A stretch of 64,000 bases of DNA from Sphingopyxis sp. GW247-27LB (GCF_002277025.1 NZ_NIWD01000006.1:1-64000), one strand, 5' to 3'; counted from the stretch's first letter, positions 46,497 to 54,765 are shown. Translations and numbers: made by a program. Notes: generated from the letters alone by a model not told the origin.

Positions 46497-47351
46497 ATGA
46501 CCTTTGCCACCCAAGAGGCCAGCCGCACGCTCGGCACGCCCATTGAACTCTACCTGTTTCGTTACGCCACCGACTCTCAGTCCTATTTCGCCTACACCGA
46601 TCACGACGAACCACTGGTTTTCGACGATCCGCAGATCGGCGAAGAAATCACATATCTCCCTGTGCCGGTCGAGCGCGACTCAATCGAAGTCAGCGGTAAA
46701 CTCGAGCGCTCCGAGTTGAAGGTCACGCTTCCCATCGCGCTGCCGATCTACAATCTGTTCAAGGACTATCCACCCGGAGAGATCGTGCAGTTGACGATCC
46801 GCCAGGGTCATGCGGACAACCCGGAGTTTCCCGTCGCATGGACGGGCCGCGTCGTCGGGTTCAACGGCAAGGACGAAAATCTCGTCACCTTCCGATGCGA
46901 GCCTATCGCGACGATGCTGCGGCGCGTCGGGCTGCGACGCCACTTCCAACTTGGTTGCCCACATGTCCTCTACGGCGATCAGTGTGGAGCCAGCAAACCC
47001 GCAGCAACACTAAACAAGATCGTCGTCGGCGTGCTGCGGAACAAGATAAATCTCGGGATCGACTGGTGGGGAGCCAAAACGCTCGAAAAATTCGTGCAGG
47101 GCATGATCGAATGGACGCTCCCCGATGGTCGCACCGACAAACGCTCGATCCTTTCCGTCGAGGAAAACGGTGACGTATTCCTGACCTATGCGCCAACAGG
47201 TCTCCATGCAGGAGATGCGGTCAACATCTCGCTCGGCTGCAACCATCAGATGAACGATTGCCGCACGGTTCACGAAAACATCCTGAATTTTGGCGGATGT
47301 CCTTGGGTGCCGAACCAGTCACCCTTCGGCATCCGCAACAACTATTATTGA
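46497..47351 (+). CDS. BR0599/DUF2163-like baseplate hub protein
   Basis: This is a 284-residue protein. FATQEASRTLGTPIELYLFRYATDSQSYFAYTDHDEPLVFDDP and AWTGRVVGFNGKDENLVTFRCEPIATMLRRVGLRRHFQLGCPHVLYGDQCGA match the BR0599/DUF2163 tail family that lies before the tail-tip protein. Several Cys (CPHVLYGDQCG, CNHQMNDC) suggest a metal or disulfide site. GGAAGGAG precedes the ATG. Confidence 0.82.
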   Translation: MTFATQEASRTLGTPIELYLFRYATDSQSYFAYTDHDEPLVFDDPQIGEEITYLPVPVERDSIEVSGKLERSELKVTLPIALPIYNLFKDYPPGEIVQLTIRQGHADNPEFPVAWTGRVVGFNGKDENLVTFRCEPIATMLRRVGLRRHFQLGCPHVLYGDQCGASKPAATLNKIVVGVLRNKINLGIDWWGAKTLEKFVQGMIEWTLPDGRTDKRSILSVEENGDVFLTYAPTGLHAGDAVNISLGCNHQMNDCRTVHENILNFGGCPWVPNQSPFGIRNNYY

Positions 47352-47360
47352 GGCACGCAC

Positions 47361-47594
47361 ATGATCGCCGGTTGGATCATCGCAATTGTCATTTCGGTCG
47401 CATTGCAGGCCGTGTCGATGTTGCTGCGCCCCAAGGCGAAATCGGCTCGTGACGCGTCCGTCAAGGAACTGGAAGCGCCCACCGCCGATCGCGCGAAGCC
47501 TGTCGGCGTCGTTTTCGGCCGCGTCATCGTCAAGGACCCCAATGTTCTCTGGTTCGGCGACAAATCGTCGCGGACGTATCAGGTGAAGGCGTAA
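47361..47594 (+). CDS. Small tail-assembly membrane protein
   Basis: This 77-residue protein has an N-terminal hydrophobic helix (IAGWIIAIVISVALQAVSMLL) and a C-terminal part DRAKPVGVVFGRVIVKDPNVLWFGDKSS, a pattern also seen at the beginning of phage tail-tip proteins. It may be a split N-terminal piece of the tip protein or a chaperone. It is conserved in position, with no known activity. Confidence 0.7.
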   Translation: MIAGWIIAIVISVALQAVSMLLRPKAKSARDASVKELEAPTADRAKPVGVVFGRVIVKDPNVLWFGDKSSRTYQVKA

Positions 47595-47598
47595 CGCG

Positions 47599-47814
47599 AT
47601 GCTGCTGAGCGACGTCACGATTACGATTTCCGACATCCGCAAGCTCTACTGCGCGGCCGGCGCGCGTCGCTGGTTCCAGCAGTACGGGCTGAATTTCACC
47701 GATTTCCTGCAGAACGGCATCAGCGCGCCGGATCTGCTCGCGACCAATGACGCACTCGCTCAGAATGTCGTCGCGGCCAAGATCGAACGCGAAGGACTGA
47801 CCATCGATGGGTAA
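47599..47814 (+). CDS. Small tail gene of unknown function
   Basis: This 71-residue protein (MLLSDVTITISDIRKLYCAAGARRWFQQYGLNFTDFLQNGISAPDLLATNDALAQNVVAAKIERE) is a compact helical protein directly before the tip gene, overlapping its start by 8 bp. Such small proteins accompany BR0599-type tail modules. I recognise no motif. Confidence 0.7.
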   Translation: MLLSDVTITISDIRKLYCAAGARRWFQQYGLNFTDFLQNGISAPDLLATNDALAQNVVAAKIEREGLTIDG

Positions 47815-50557
47815 GCCTTCAGCCAAGCAGGAAATCACCGACTATCGCGCGTCGATGCACGTCGGACTATGTACCAGTGGTGCCAAGGTAACCCGCATCT
47901 TCTGCGGTGAAAAAGTCGCATGGACGGGCAATGTTTCGACATTGACGGCGATCGACATCAATCGAGCAAATCTTTTTGGTGGTCCGAAGAAGGAAGGCGG
48001 TCTCGTCGGGACGGTCTATTTCCTCCCCGGTGCAGCGGACCAGCTGCTACCCGAGACGCTTGCGCGCCGCATGGGACTCGCGGCGAACGACTGTCCCGCT
48101 TATCGCGGTCTCACGACGATGTTCTTCATCGGCAACGGGGCGTCGGGCGGTCAGTCCTATCTGAGCAATGTCAGCAGCGGCGGCTTCCTCTGGTCGTCCA
48201 ACAGCCCCTTCATTCAGGATATCTGGGTCGAGCTTGATCGCACGCCCGAGGGACTTGACCCAGATATCGCGCGCATTGGCAACGACGCGAATCCCGCGCA
48301 CATCATCTATGAGGCGATGACCAACAGCGATTGGGGCATGGGCGGCTCGTCGTTGTTCTTCAATACCGCGAACTGGAATGCTGTCGCACAGACGCTCTAC
48401 GACGAAACCTTCGGCCTGTCGCTGCGCTGGACGCAACAGGCCGAGATTGAGAACTTCATCAACGAAGTACTCGGCCATATCGCGGGCAGCGTTTATGTCG
48501 ACCCGCGCGATGGCCTGTTCAATATCATGCTCTATCGCGACGATTATGACTACGAAACCCTCCCCGTAGTCGATGTTTCGAACGCGCGGCTCGTCAATTT
48601 CGAGCGCAAGATGTGGGGTGAAGTCACCAACGAGATTTCCGCGACTTGGACCAATCCCGAGAACGGGAAAGAAGAGTCCGTCACGGCACAGGATCTCGCG
48701 AGCATTGCGATCCATGGTGCGCCAATTAGCGACAGCCGAGACTATTTCGGCGTTCGCAACCCGGATCTCGCTATGCGCCTCGCGTTGCGCGACCTTCGCA
48801 TCGCCGCGACGCCGCTTGCGATCGGCGAGATCGAATGCGACCGCAGCTTCTTCGACAAGGTGCCGGGCGGCGTATTGCGCTTGCTCTGGAACGACCCATC
48901 GATCGACCTAGAACTCGACATGGCGATCCGCATCATCCAGATCGACCGCGGTCGCAAGACGAACGCGAAAATCAAGATCAGCTTCGTCGAGGATGTGTTC
49001 GGTCTCAGCAAATTCTCGTCCACGGGATCGCAAGGCTCGGAGGCGACTCCTCCCGAAGAACCGCTGCCGCTGAGCAACGAGAAAATCATTTCCCTCCCCG
49101 CGTTCTTCGCGCTCGGATCGATTGACCGCACGACCATTAACGAACTCGCCTATCCTGAGACGTTCGCCGGCGTGCTCGGAGCCAGCGACCAGGCGGATGC
49201 GCAGTCGTTCGACATTTTCGAGGAACGTCCGAACGCCGCAGGTGTACTCAACTGGACGAACATCGGCACCAAGTCTCTGGTCGGCGTCACCGAAACCGAT
49301 GGTGCACTTGCCGCGGAAGCCGAGACACCCATGTCGGGCTCGCCGTTCGTCGGAGTCAGTCGCGGCCCGCAGATCGGCGGCTTCGTCATCTTCGGAGACA
49401 CGACAGACGATGAAATGGAAATCGCGCTCGTCAAGGATTATGACTCCGTCAACGACGAATGGATTTTGGCGCGCGGCGTGCTCGACACTATCCCTCGCGA
49501 ATGGCCGACCGCGACCGTCGTTCGCTTCATGCCTGCCGGATTTAACGTCACGGACGACACGTTGCGTTCGGGCGGCGAGGATGTCGACCTGCGGATGCTG
49601 ACGCGCACGTCGCTCGGCACTCTGGACATCGACGACGCGACCACCGTGACGGCGACGCTCGTCCCGCGCGTCCATGGTCCGCTGCGGCCGGCAAACGTCA
49701 AGATCAACGACCAGGGTTTCGGAATTATCGACGCGACAGCCGCGACCGACCTGGTTGTAACATGGTCGAACCGCAGCCGCTTCTATGAAGACGGCATCGC
49801 TCTCGCATGGGACGCCGCATCGGTGCCGCCAGAATATCTGCAGGAAATCCTCATCACCGTGTTCCGCGAAAACGGCGACGAGATGTTCGTCGTACGCGGA
49901 CTATGGGAGGAAACGACCTACACGATCCCGATGGCCTGGGTGGAGGAAGAGACGCGCGTCTTCGTTCGTCTCCACTGCATTCTGAAGGGGGTTTCGTCGC
50001 TGCAGGCGTTCGGTCTGTTCGTAGATCTTCCCGTGGTAGGATCGCCGGGTCCGCCTCCTGCTGCACCTGTCGTTATCGGTCCACCTCCCGATCCTCCCGA
50101 AGAGCCTGAGGAACCGACCCCCGGAGATCCCGGTGGTGGCACGATCGAACCTCCGACGATCGAACCGGGACAAGGTGGTGGATTCTGCGTCACCGACGAT
50201 ACGCCGATCCTGCTTGCCAACGACCTGCTGGATGGACCGGGTGTCGAGATTTCGGCATCTGACGTCACGTCCGACCATTGGGTTTGGACACGAGACGAAA
50301 TCAGCGGCGAATGGGGCGCGTTCAAGATCCTCAATGTCGCGTTCGCCTTCGAGCCGGTGTTCCACTGCATGCGTGATGGCTGGCGCGAACCGATCCGTGC
50401 GACGGCGCGTCACCGCTTTGAAGACGGTTCTGCGAAATGGATTCGAGCCGAGCAGTTTGGCGAGCCCGCAGGCATTGCACGCGTCGCCAAGATATCAACC
50501 GCCGCCCGCACCTATATATCGGCCGGCGTGCTCAGCCATAATATCAAGATTACATAG
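47807..50557 (+). CDS. Tail-tip protein (gpJ position) with C-terminal Hint domain
   Basis: This is a 916-residue tip/host-specificity protein. The N-terminal two thirds resemble alphaproteobacterial phage tail proteins (GLVGTVYFLPGAADQLLPETLARRMG, NPAHIIYEAMTNSDWGMG, GSVYVDPRDGLFNIMLYRDDYDYETLPVVD). Fn3-like parts follow. A Pro-rich linker (PDPPEEPEEPTPGDPGG) leads into an intein-like Hint domain at residues 794-912, and only four residues (IKIT) remain after the HN end. The precursor may therefore be cut or ligated during tail assembly. Confidence 0.88.
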   Translation: MGKPSAKQEITDYRASMHVGLCTSGAKVTRIFCGEKVAWTGNVSTLTAIDINRANLFGGPKKEGGLVGTVYFLPGAADQLLPETLARRMGLAANDCPAYRGLTTMFFIGNGASGGQSYLSNVSSGGFLWSSNSPFIQDIWVELDRTPEGLDPDIARIGNDANPAHIIYEAMTNSDWGMGGSSLFFNTANWNAVAQTLYDETFGLSLRWTQQAEIENFINEVLGHIAGSVYVDPRDGLFNIMLYRDDYDYETLPVVDVSNARLVNFERKMWGEVTNEISATWTNPENGKEESVTAQDLASIAIHGAPISDSRDYFGVRNPDLAMRLALRDLRIAATPLAIGEIECDRSFFDKVPGGVLRLLWNDPSIDLELDMAIRIIQIDRGRKTNAKIKISFVEDVFGLSKFSSTGSQGSEATPPEEPLPLSNEKIISLPAFFALGSIDRTTINELAYPETFAGVLGASDQADAQSFDIFEERPNAAGVLNWTNIGTKSLVGVTETDGALAAEAETPMSGSPFVGVSRGPQIGGFVIFGDTTDDEMEIALVKDYDSVNDEWILARGVLDTIPREWPTATVVRFMPAGFNVTDDTLRSGGEDVDLRMLTRTSLGTLDIDDATTVTATLVPRVHGPLRPANVKINDQGFGIIDATAATDLVVTWSNRSRFYEDGIALAWDAASVPPEYLQEILITVFRENGDEMFVVRGLWEETTYTIPMAWVEEETRVFVRLHCILKGVSSLQAFGLFVDLPVVGSPGPPPAAPVVIGPPPDPPEEPEEPTPGDPGGGTIEPPTIEPGQGGGFCVTDDTPILLANDLLDGPGVEISASDVTSDHWVWTRDEISGEWGAFKILNVAFAFEPVFHCMRDGWREPIRATARHRFEDGSAKWIRAEQFGEPAGIARVAKISTAARTYISAGVLSHNIKIT
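50186..50542 (+). other. Hint (intein-like) domain of the tail-tip protein
   Basis: This is a 119-residue mini-Hint domain. Cys1 is in block A (CVTDDTPILLAN), block B is IRATARHRFED (TxxH), and the end block is ARTYISAGVLSHN with the penultimate His and terminal Asn. No endonuclease is present. The +1 residue is Ile, not Cys/Ser/Thr, so normal splicing is unlikely. Bacterial intein-like domains of this kind usually cleave or transfer the N-terminal part to another nucleophile. Confidence 0.85.
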
Positions 50558-50559
50558 CA

Positions 50560-50748
50560 ATGCGCGGCACGGCACGCCTCATGCTCTGCCTACTGCTCAC
50601 CATCGAACTCTGCCGCATCCGGTTCGACGCCGTGACCTATATCCAATTAGCCTTCATCGGGGGCACCGTGACGGGATTGCTATTCTCGTCGTTCGTGGTA
50701 AAAATCACGCGAAACGTGATTCGCACGCCAGAGCGAGACGGCCCATGA
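50560..50748 (+). CDS. Small membrane protein at the lysis module start
   Basis: This 62-residue protein has two hydrophobic segments (RLMLCLLLTIELC and YIQLAFIGGTVTGLLFSSFVV) and a basic tail. It starts 2 bp after the tip gene and overlaps the next start. The operator-like palindrome at 50703-50721 lies within its 3' end, encoding KITRNVI. It may be an antiholin or holin component, or a chance open frame. Confidence 0.5.
   Translation: MRGTARLMLCLLLTIELCRIRFDAVTYIQLAFIGGTVTGLLFSSFVVKITRNVIRTPERDGP
50703..50721. promoter_or_regulatory. Dispersed prophage operator, site 8
   Basis: AATCACG-CGAAA-CGTGATT is a perfect 7-bp-arm palindrome 23 bp before the holin-like gene, with the same spacer as site 1. 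It marks the start of the lysis cassette. Confidence 0.8.
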
Positions 50749-51002
50749 CCCTCCCCCACTGCATCAAAACCGCTTGGAAACGCTGGTCGGTGCGGCTCAA
50801 CGCGATCGGGCTCGCGATCCTCGCCTGGGTCAGCATCGACCCGAGCGTCGCGATCGTCGTGCTGAACATGATGCCCGATGTGGTCCGGGAATTCTTCCCG
50901 GCGCAGTGGATCATGGTCGTCTCGTGGATCATCTATGCGCTCTACTTCGTCAAGATGATCGTGAAGCCTGCGACGCCGGCACCGAAGGATGATACGGCGT
51001 GA
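50745..51002 (+). CDS. Putative holin
   Basis: This is an 85-residue membrane protein with two helices (RLNAIGLAILAWVSIDPSVAIVVLNMM and QWIMVVSWIIYALYFVKMIV) and a charged C-terminus. It directly precedes and overlaps (GTGA) the endolysin gene, the classical holin position. Families of similar 80-90 residue phage proteins are annotated as holins. Lethality must be shown by experiment. Confidence 0.65.
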   Translation: MTLPHCIKTAWKRWSVRLNAIGLAILAWVSIDPSVAIVVLNMMPDVVREFFPAQWIMVVSWIIYALYFVKMIVKPATPAPKDDTA

Positions 51003-51556
51003 CGGCGTCGAAGCCCGCGCGCGGCAAGAAGGTTGTCGCAGGTGGCGCGTTCGTCGCCGCACTCGCCATCGCAACGCCGTTCATCGGCGGATGGGAGGGT
51101 AAGTCGAACGATCCTTACTTCGACATCGCCCGTGTCCAGACGGTCTGTTACGGCGAGACGCGCGTTGAGATGCGCCGTTACACCGACGCCGAATGTCTCG
51201 CGATGCTGAACGATGCGGTCGCAGATTTCATGCAGCCGGTCGCCGAGATGACCCCGACCATTGCCGACAATCCGAAGGTGCTCGCCGCCGCGACATCGCT
51301 GGCCTACAATGCTGGCGCGGCGAACTATCGTGGCAGCACCGTCCACCGCAAGTTTCTGGCGGGAGATTTCAAGGGTGGCTGTCTCGCCATCGCGGCATGG
51401 AACAAGTCGACCGTCTCGAGCGCGACAGCGCGCAAGCTGTCAGCGAAGGGAGAGACCTGCACCCGAAAGGCGAACGGCGCCTGGCTCTGCACGATCAAGG
51501 GTCTGACGAACCGTCGAGCCGATGAAATCAAGCTATGTCTCGGGGGTTTGTCATGA
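50999..51556 (+). CDS. Endolysin, GH24 lysozyme with SAR-type N-terminus
   Basis: This is a 185-residue phage lysozyme starting at GTG 50999. The catalytic triad E-8aa-D-5aa-T is Glu33, Asp42, Thr48 (GGWEGKSNDPYFDIARVQTVCYGETR). An N-terminal weakly hydrophobic Ala/Gly segment (VVAGGAFVAALAIATPFIG) fits a signal-arrest-release anchor, as in R21/RrrD endolysins, which would pair with a pinholin. TSLAYNAGAANYRGSTV is the second family motif. Confidence 0.9.
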   Translation: MTASKPARGKKVVAGGAFVAALAIATPFIGGWEGKSNDPYFDIARVQTVCYGETRVEMRRYTDAECLAMLNDAVADFMQPVAEMTPTIADNPKVLAAATSLAYNAGAANYRGSTVHRKFLAGDFKGGCLAIAAWNKSTVSSATARKLSAKGETCTRKANGAWLCTIKGLTNRRADEIKLCLGGLS

Positions 51557-51762
51557 TCGCCGCCATCATCATCATGCTCTGGTGCATCATCGCCGCGGCG
51601 CTGCTCTACTGGTTCGCTGACGACATCTGGTTCGCCGCCGATGACCTGGACGACCTGTTCGTCGCCTTCGCAATGTTCCTCTACTGCATATTCTGGCCCG
51701 TGACGATCGTCGTCGTCTTGACCACCGTTGCACGCGACCTGTGGCGGGCGCACCGATGCTGA
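51553..51762 (+). CDS. Small two-helix membrane protein in the lysis cassette
   Basis: This 69-residue protein (MIAAIIIMLWCIIAAALLYWFADD ... LFVAFAMFLYCIFWPVTIVVVLTTVARD) has two long transmembrane helices. ATG 51553 lies in an ATGA overlap with the endolysin stop. It may be a second holin or pinholin component. No named family is recognised. Confidence 0.6.
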   Translation: MIAAIIIMLWCIIAAALLYWFADDIWFAADDLDDLFVAFAMFLYCIFWPVTIVVVLTTVARDLWRAHRC

Positions 51763-52223
51763 ACCGATATATCTATGGCGCTGTCGGAGCTGTTCTGCTC
51801 GCCGTGACGCTATGGGGTGTTCGCGTCAACCATTTGCGCGACCACTGGAAGACATCCTATACCGAGCTTCGGGATGAAGCAGGCGTCGTGCTGCTTGCCG
51901 TCCGCAGCGCGTCTGGCAACCCCGATCTCGACTGGAAGGACACGGCGCAGCAGGTCGCCGAGATCGACAAGTCGCTGACCATCTGGCGCGACACCGCGAA
52001 GTCGCAGTCCGTCACCATCGACACGCTGGGACGCGAATCCGCGCGGCTCCGCAAACAGAATGCGGAACTCGCCGCAAAGGTCGCCGCCGCCAACGCGCGG
52101 CGTGATGCGGCTATCGCACGCCTCGAGCAAGACAGTCTCAAACCAGGTGACGTCGCCGATTGTTGGGCGCAGATCCGCGCGGCCGATGATGCGCTGAACA
52201 CCCTGTATCGAGAGGGGTTCTGA
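51756..52223 (+). CDS. i-spanin (Rz-like)
   Basis: This 155-residue protein has a single N-terminal anchor (YIYGAVGAVLLAVTLWGV) and a long periplasmic coiled coil (TLGRESARLRKQNAELAAKVAAANARRDAAIARLEQ). A small lipoprotein gene follows and overlaps it by 1 bp. This is the two-component spanin arrangement that fuses inner and outer membranes at lysis. Confidence 0.82.
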   Translation: MLNRYIYGAVGAVLLAVTLWGVRVNHLRDHWKTSYTELRDEAGVVLLAVRSASGNPDLDWKDTAQQVAEIDKSLTIWRDTAKSQSVTIDTLGRESARLRKQNAELAAKVAAANARRDAAIARLEQDSLKPGDVADCWAQIRAADDALNTLYREGF

Positions 52224-52492
52224 TGCGCCGAGTGACGATCGCCCTCCCCATCCTGCTCACGGCGTGCAGCACACCGACGATCGTTCGTGACCGTGTGACG
52301 CCCGTCTCGGTCCCGGTGATCCAGCCCTGCGCATCGGAGAAGCCGGGACCCATCGCACCCATAAATCAACGCAATTCGCAGGAGCAATGGAACGCGATGA
52401 GTCACAAGCAACGCGCCGAAGTCGCAGCCGCACAGGCCCTGCGCCGTCTCAACCATGGTGCGGCGCTCGCCGCCGCAACATCGGCCTGCTGA
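52223..52492 (+). CDS. o-spanin lipoprotein (Rz1-like)
   Basis: This 89-residue lipoprotein has a signal sequence and lipobox LLTAC (Cys15), followed by a Pro-rich mature part (TPVSVPVIQPCASEKPGPIAPI), as in Rz1. Its start overlaps the stop of the i-spanin gene (TGATG). The C-terminus is longer than in lambda Rz1, and helical. Confidence 0.82.
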   Translation: MRRVTIALPILLTACSTPTIVRDRVTPVSVPVIQPCASEKPGPIAPINQRNSQEQWNAMSHKQRAEVAAAQALRRLNHGAALAAATSAC

Positions 52493-52493
52493 T

Positions 52494-52754
52494 ATGCCCG
52501 TCGACCAGTTCGCCCGCGACGCAGCGCGGAAGGCGCAGAGCGATATCGAATCGCACGAAGAGATCTGCGCGGAGCGTTACAAGAATATCAACACCAACAT
52601 TTCCGACCTGAAGACCGAAATCCGCCGTGGCGGATCGATCGCGCTGACGATCATCATCGCCCTGCTCGCATGGTTCGCGGTGAACTATATCAGCGAGTTC
52701 AAGGACAATATGCAGTTGCGCCGCGCGATGGTCGAGCAACAGCAGGTCAAATAA
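52494..52754 (+). CDS. Small coiled-coil tail-anchored membrane protein (XhlA-like topology)
   Basis: This 86-residue protein has a helical N-terminus (AARKAQSDIESHEEICAERYKNINTNISDLKTEIRRGG), a transmembrane helix (SIALTIIIALLAWFAVNYI) and a short tail. The layout resembles phage XhlA-type accessory lysis proteins. Its stop overlaps the ATG of the A1-like gene (TAATG). Confidence 0.6.
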   Translation: MPVDQFARDAARKAQSDIESHEEICAERYKNINTNISDLKTEIRRGGSIALTIIIALLAWFAVNYISEFKDNMQLRRAMVEQQQVK

Positions 52755-54388
52755 TGACCGGTTACGTCCGACATAGCGACGAGGATATCGCCGCAGTCTA
52801 CAACGATACGGCGACCTATCCCCGCATGGCGGATGTCCGCGATGCGCTCGGCTATCGCAACGCGCGACATCTTTCCAAGCGTCTATCGGCCCTTCGCGCG
52901 TTGCGTCCCGAATTGTTCACCGTCGATCGTAGCACGTATCGACCGACCAAGATGCCTGAACCGGGTCGTTACCTGGTGCGCGTCAATCCTCGCGTCGATC
53001 GCTGGCTGCTCACGGCGGCTCAGGACGAAACGGCGATCCACGAGCCCTTCTGGCGCAACCTTCATCGCTATGCGGAGCACCTCGGCGCCGAAGTAATGGT
53101 CGGGGGCTTCACCTACAACAAGGCACTGTTCGAGGATCATGCAGCGCGTACCGGCGTGTTCAATTCGGCAGTACAGCCCTATCTGGTCCACGACGACGTC
53201 AATCTAGGACCGTTGCTGTTCGCGGCGAAGATGAACATCCTGCCGACCGCGGTGCGACCCTTGTCGGGTCTCGACGGTTATAGTCGCGGTCGATGGGCGG
53301 TCTATCCGCACGCGAAGGTGCAGTTGGTGTCGGTCCCCTCGCTGCCCGGCACGCACCCGGCGATGATCATGACGACCGGATGCTGCACCGTTCCGAACTA
53401 CATCGAAAAGAAAGCCGGGCTGAAGGCCGAGTTCCATCATCAGATCGGCGCGACGATCGTCGAAGTCGACGAGGATGGACGCATCTTCTGCCGCCAGATC
53501 GGTGCCGCGACCGACGGCAGTTTTCAGGATCTCGACATCGTCGTGCGCGGCGGTGAAATCGTCACCGGGCAGCGCATCGAGCAGGCGACATGGGGCGACA
53601 TCCATATTCCGAAGATCGACCCGGTCGTCGCGCGCACCATCTGGGGTTACGACGTCGAGACAGGCGAAATCGCCACCGACGGCATGTTCCACGCGCTGCG
53701 ACCGCGCCACCAGGCCTTCCATGACTTGTTGGATTTCTCCGCGCGCAACCATCATCGCCGCGGCGATCCACATTTCAATGTCGCGATGACCGCAGCCGGC
53801 AAGGACCGCGTCGAGGATGAAGTGCGCGCCGTTGCCCGCTTCCTGCGAGCCACAGCGGCCGACTGGTCGACGTCGGTGGTCGTCGCGTCCAACCATAATG
53901 ATGCGCTCGTCCGCTGGCTGCGTGAAGCTGATCCGCGCCTAGACGCGACGAACGGGCGCTACTGGTGCGAGCTCAATGCGGAATATATGCGCCGGCTCGA
54001 GCATGGCGATCATGACTTCGACATCATCGAATGGGCGATCAAGCGTGCTGCGGCCGATCCGCTCGACGATATCGTGTTCGTCCCCCGCAATGGTTCATAC
54101 CTCGTGTGTCAGGCTGCAGGCGGCATCGAAACGGCGCTGCACGGCGACGAAGGTCCCAATGGCGCGCGCGGATCGGCGTTGAATATGAATCGCATGGCGA
54201 TGCGGATCAATCGCGGCCATGATCATACCGCGTCGATCGTCGACGGGGTTTACACGTCAGGTCTCGTCGGATTGATGGACCAGGGTTACAACAGCGGCCC
54301 TTCTTCGTGGAGCCATACTCAAACGCTCACGTACCCTTCAGCGAAGAGAACCCTGGTCACAATAATAGACGGAAAATATCGAGCCTGA
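52754..54388 (+). CDS. T5 A1-like phosphoesterase
   Basis: This is a 544-residue protein. After an N-terminal HTH-like segment (MADVRDALGYRNARHLSKRLSALRALRPEL) comes a family core I recall from phage T5 A1-type proteins: RWAVYPHAKVQLVSVPSLPG, MIMTTGCCTVPNYIEKKAGLKAEFHHQIGATIVEVD, DFSARNHHRRGDPHF, VVASNHNDALVRWLREAD, LHGDEGPNGARGS and RINRGHDHTASIVDGVY. The His/Asp/Asn pattern fits a binuclear metallophosphoesterase. T5 A1 is needed for host DNA degradation and second-step transfer. It is the last gene of the rightward late block. Its role here is inferred. Confidence 0.65.
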   Translation: MTGYVRHSDEDIAAVYNDTATYPRMADVRDALGYRNARHLSKRLSALRALRPELFTVDRSTYRPTKMPEPGRYLVRVNPRVDRWLLTAAQDETAIHEPFWRNLHRYAEHLGAEVMVGGFTYNKALFEDHAARTGVFNSAVQPYLVHDDVNLGPLLFAAKMNILPTAVRPLSGLDGYSRGRWAVYPHAKVQLVSVPSLPGTHPAMIMTTGCCTVPNYIEKKAGLKAEFHHQIGATIVEVDEDGRIFCRQIGAATDGSFQDLDIVVRGGEIVTGQRIEQATWGDIHIPKIDPVVARTIWGYDVETGEIATDGMFHALRPRHQAFHDLLDFSARNHHRRGDPHFNVAMTAAGKDRVEDEVRAVARFLRATAADWSTSVVVASNHNDALVRWLREADPRLDATNGRYWCELNAEYMRRLEHGDHDFDIIEWAIKRAAADPLDDIVFVPRNGSYLVCQAAGGIETALHGDEGPNGARGSALNMNRMAMRINRGHDHTASIVDGVYTSGLVGLMDQGYNSGPSSWSHTQTLTYPSAKRTLVTIIDGKYRA

Positions 54389-54390
54389 CC

Positions 54391-54726
54391 TCAATCGGTC
54401 AGCGCAGATCCGATTTTCCGCCAGAAGGCTGCAATCGCATCATTCTGATACGCTCCATAGAGCATAACACAGGCGGTCATCGCGACATTGACATGGGCGA
54501 GCAGCATGTGAGCCTGCTCGTTGGAACGCATGTAAGCGATGATCTGCCGCGCCCGCTCGCGGCCAATCTCGCACGCATCACTATAGGAAATTTCCTTTCC
54601 AACAGCCGGCCATAGCTCAGGCCGATGAGCATTATCCTCCGTAACATACGGAATTTCAGTCAATTTATGTTGCATTTCCATTGTAACAGTCCCTCGAAAC
54701 GAATCAGTTGTTCCCTCTCTGTTCAC
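54391..54726 (-). CDS. Hypothetical protein, first of the leftward genes to end at the convergence
   Basis: This is a 111-residue helical protein (or 96 if started at MEMQHKLTEIPY). VTEDNAHRPELWPAVGKEISYSDACEIGRERARQIIAYMRSNEQAHMLLAHVNVAMTACVMLYGAYQNDAIAAFWRKIG has no motif that I know. It ends 2 bp from the convergent A1-like gene. AT content is higher than in its neighbours, and the palindrome AGGAAATTTCCT occurs both inside and upstream of it, hinting at autoregulation. Confidence 0.65.
   Translation of the reverse strand: MNREGTTDSFRGTVTMEMQHKLTEIPYVTEDNAHRPELWPAVGKEISYSDACEIGRERARQIIAYMRSNEQAHMLLAHVNVAMTACVMLYGAYQNDAIAAFWRKIGSALTD
54585..54596. promoter_or_regulatory. AGGAAATTTCCT palindrome, intragenic copy
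   Basis: This is a 12-bp perfect palindrome inside the 54391-54726 gene (encoding part of VGKEIS). An identical copy lies upstream of the gene. Confidence 0.4.
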
Positions 54727-54733
54727 TTAGAAC

Positions 54734-54745
54734 AGGAAATTTCCT
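54734..54745. promoter_or_regulatory. AGGAAATTTCCT palindrome, upstream copy
   Basis: This is a 12-bp perfect palindrome 8 bp upstream of the 54726 start, in a short AT-rich gap that also contains TAGAAATCCTATTTTCCTA. It is a possible operator for the downstream leftward gene. Confidence 0.45.
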
Positions 54746-54765
54746 ATTTTAGAAATCCTATTTTC

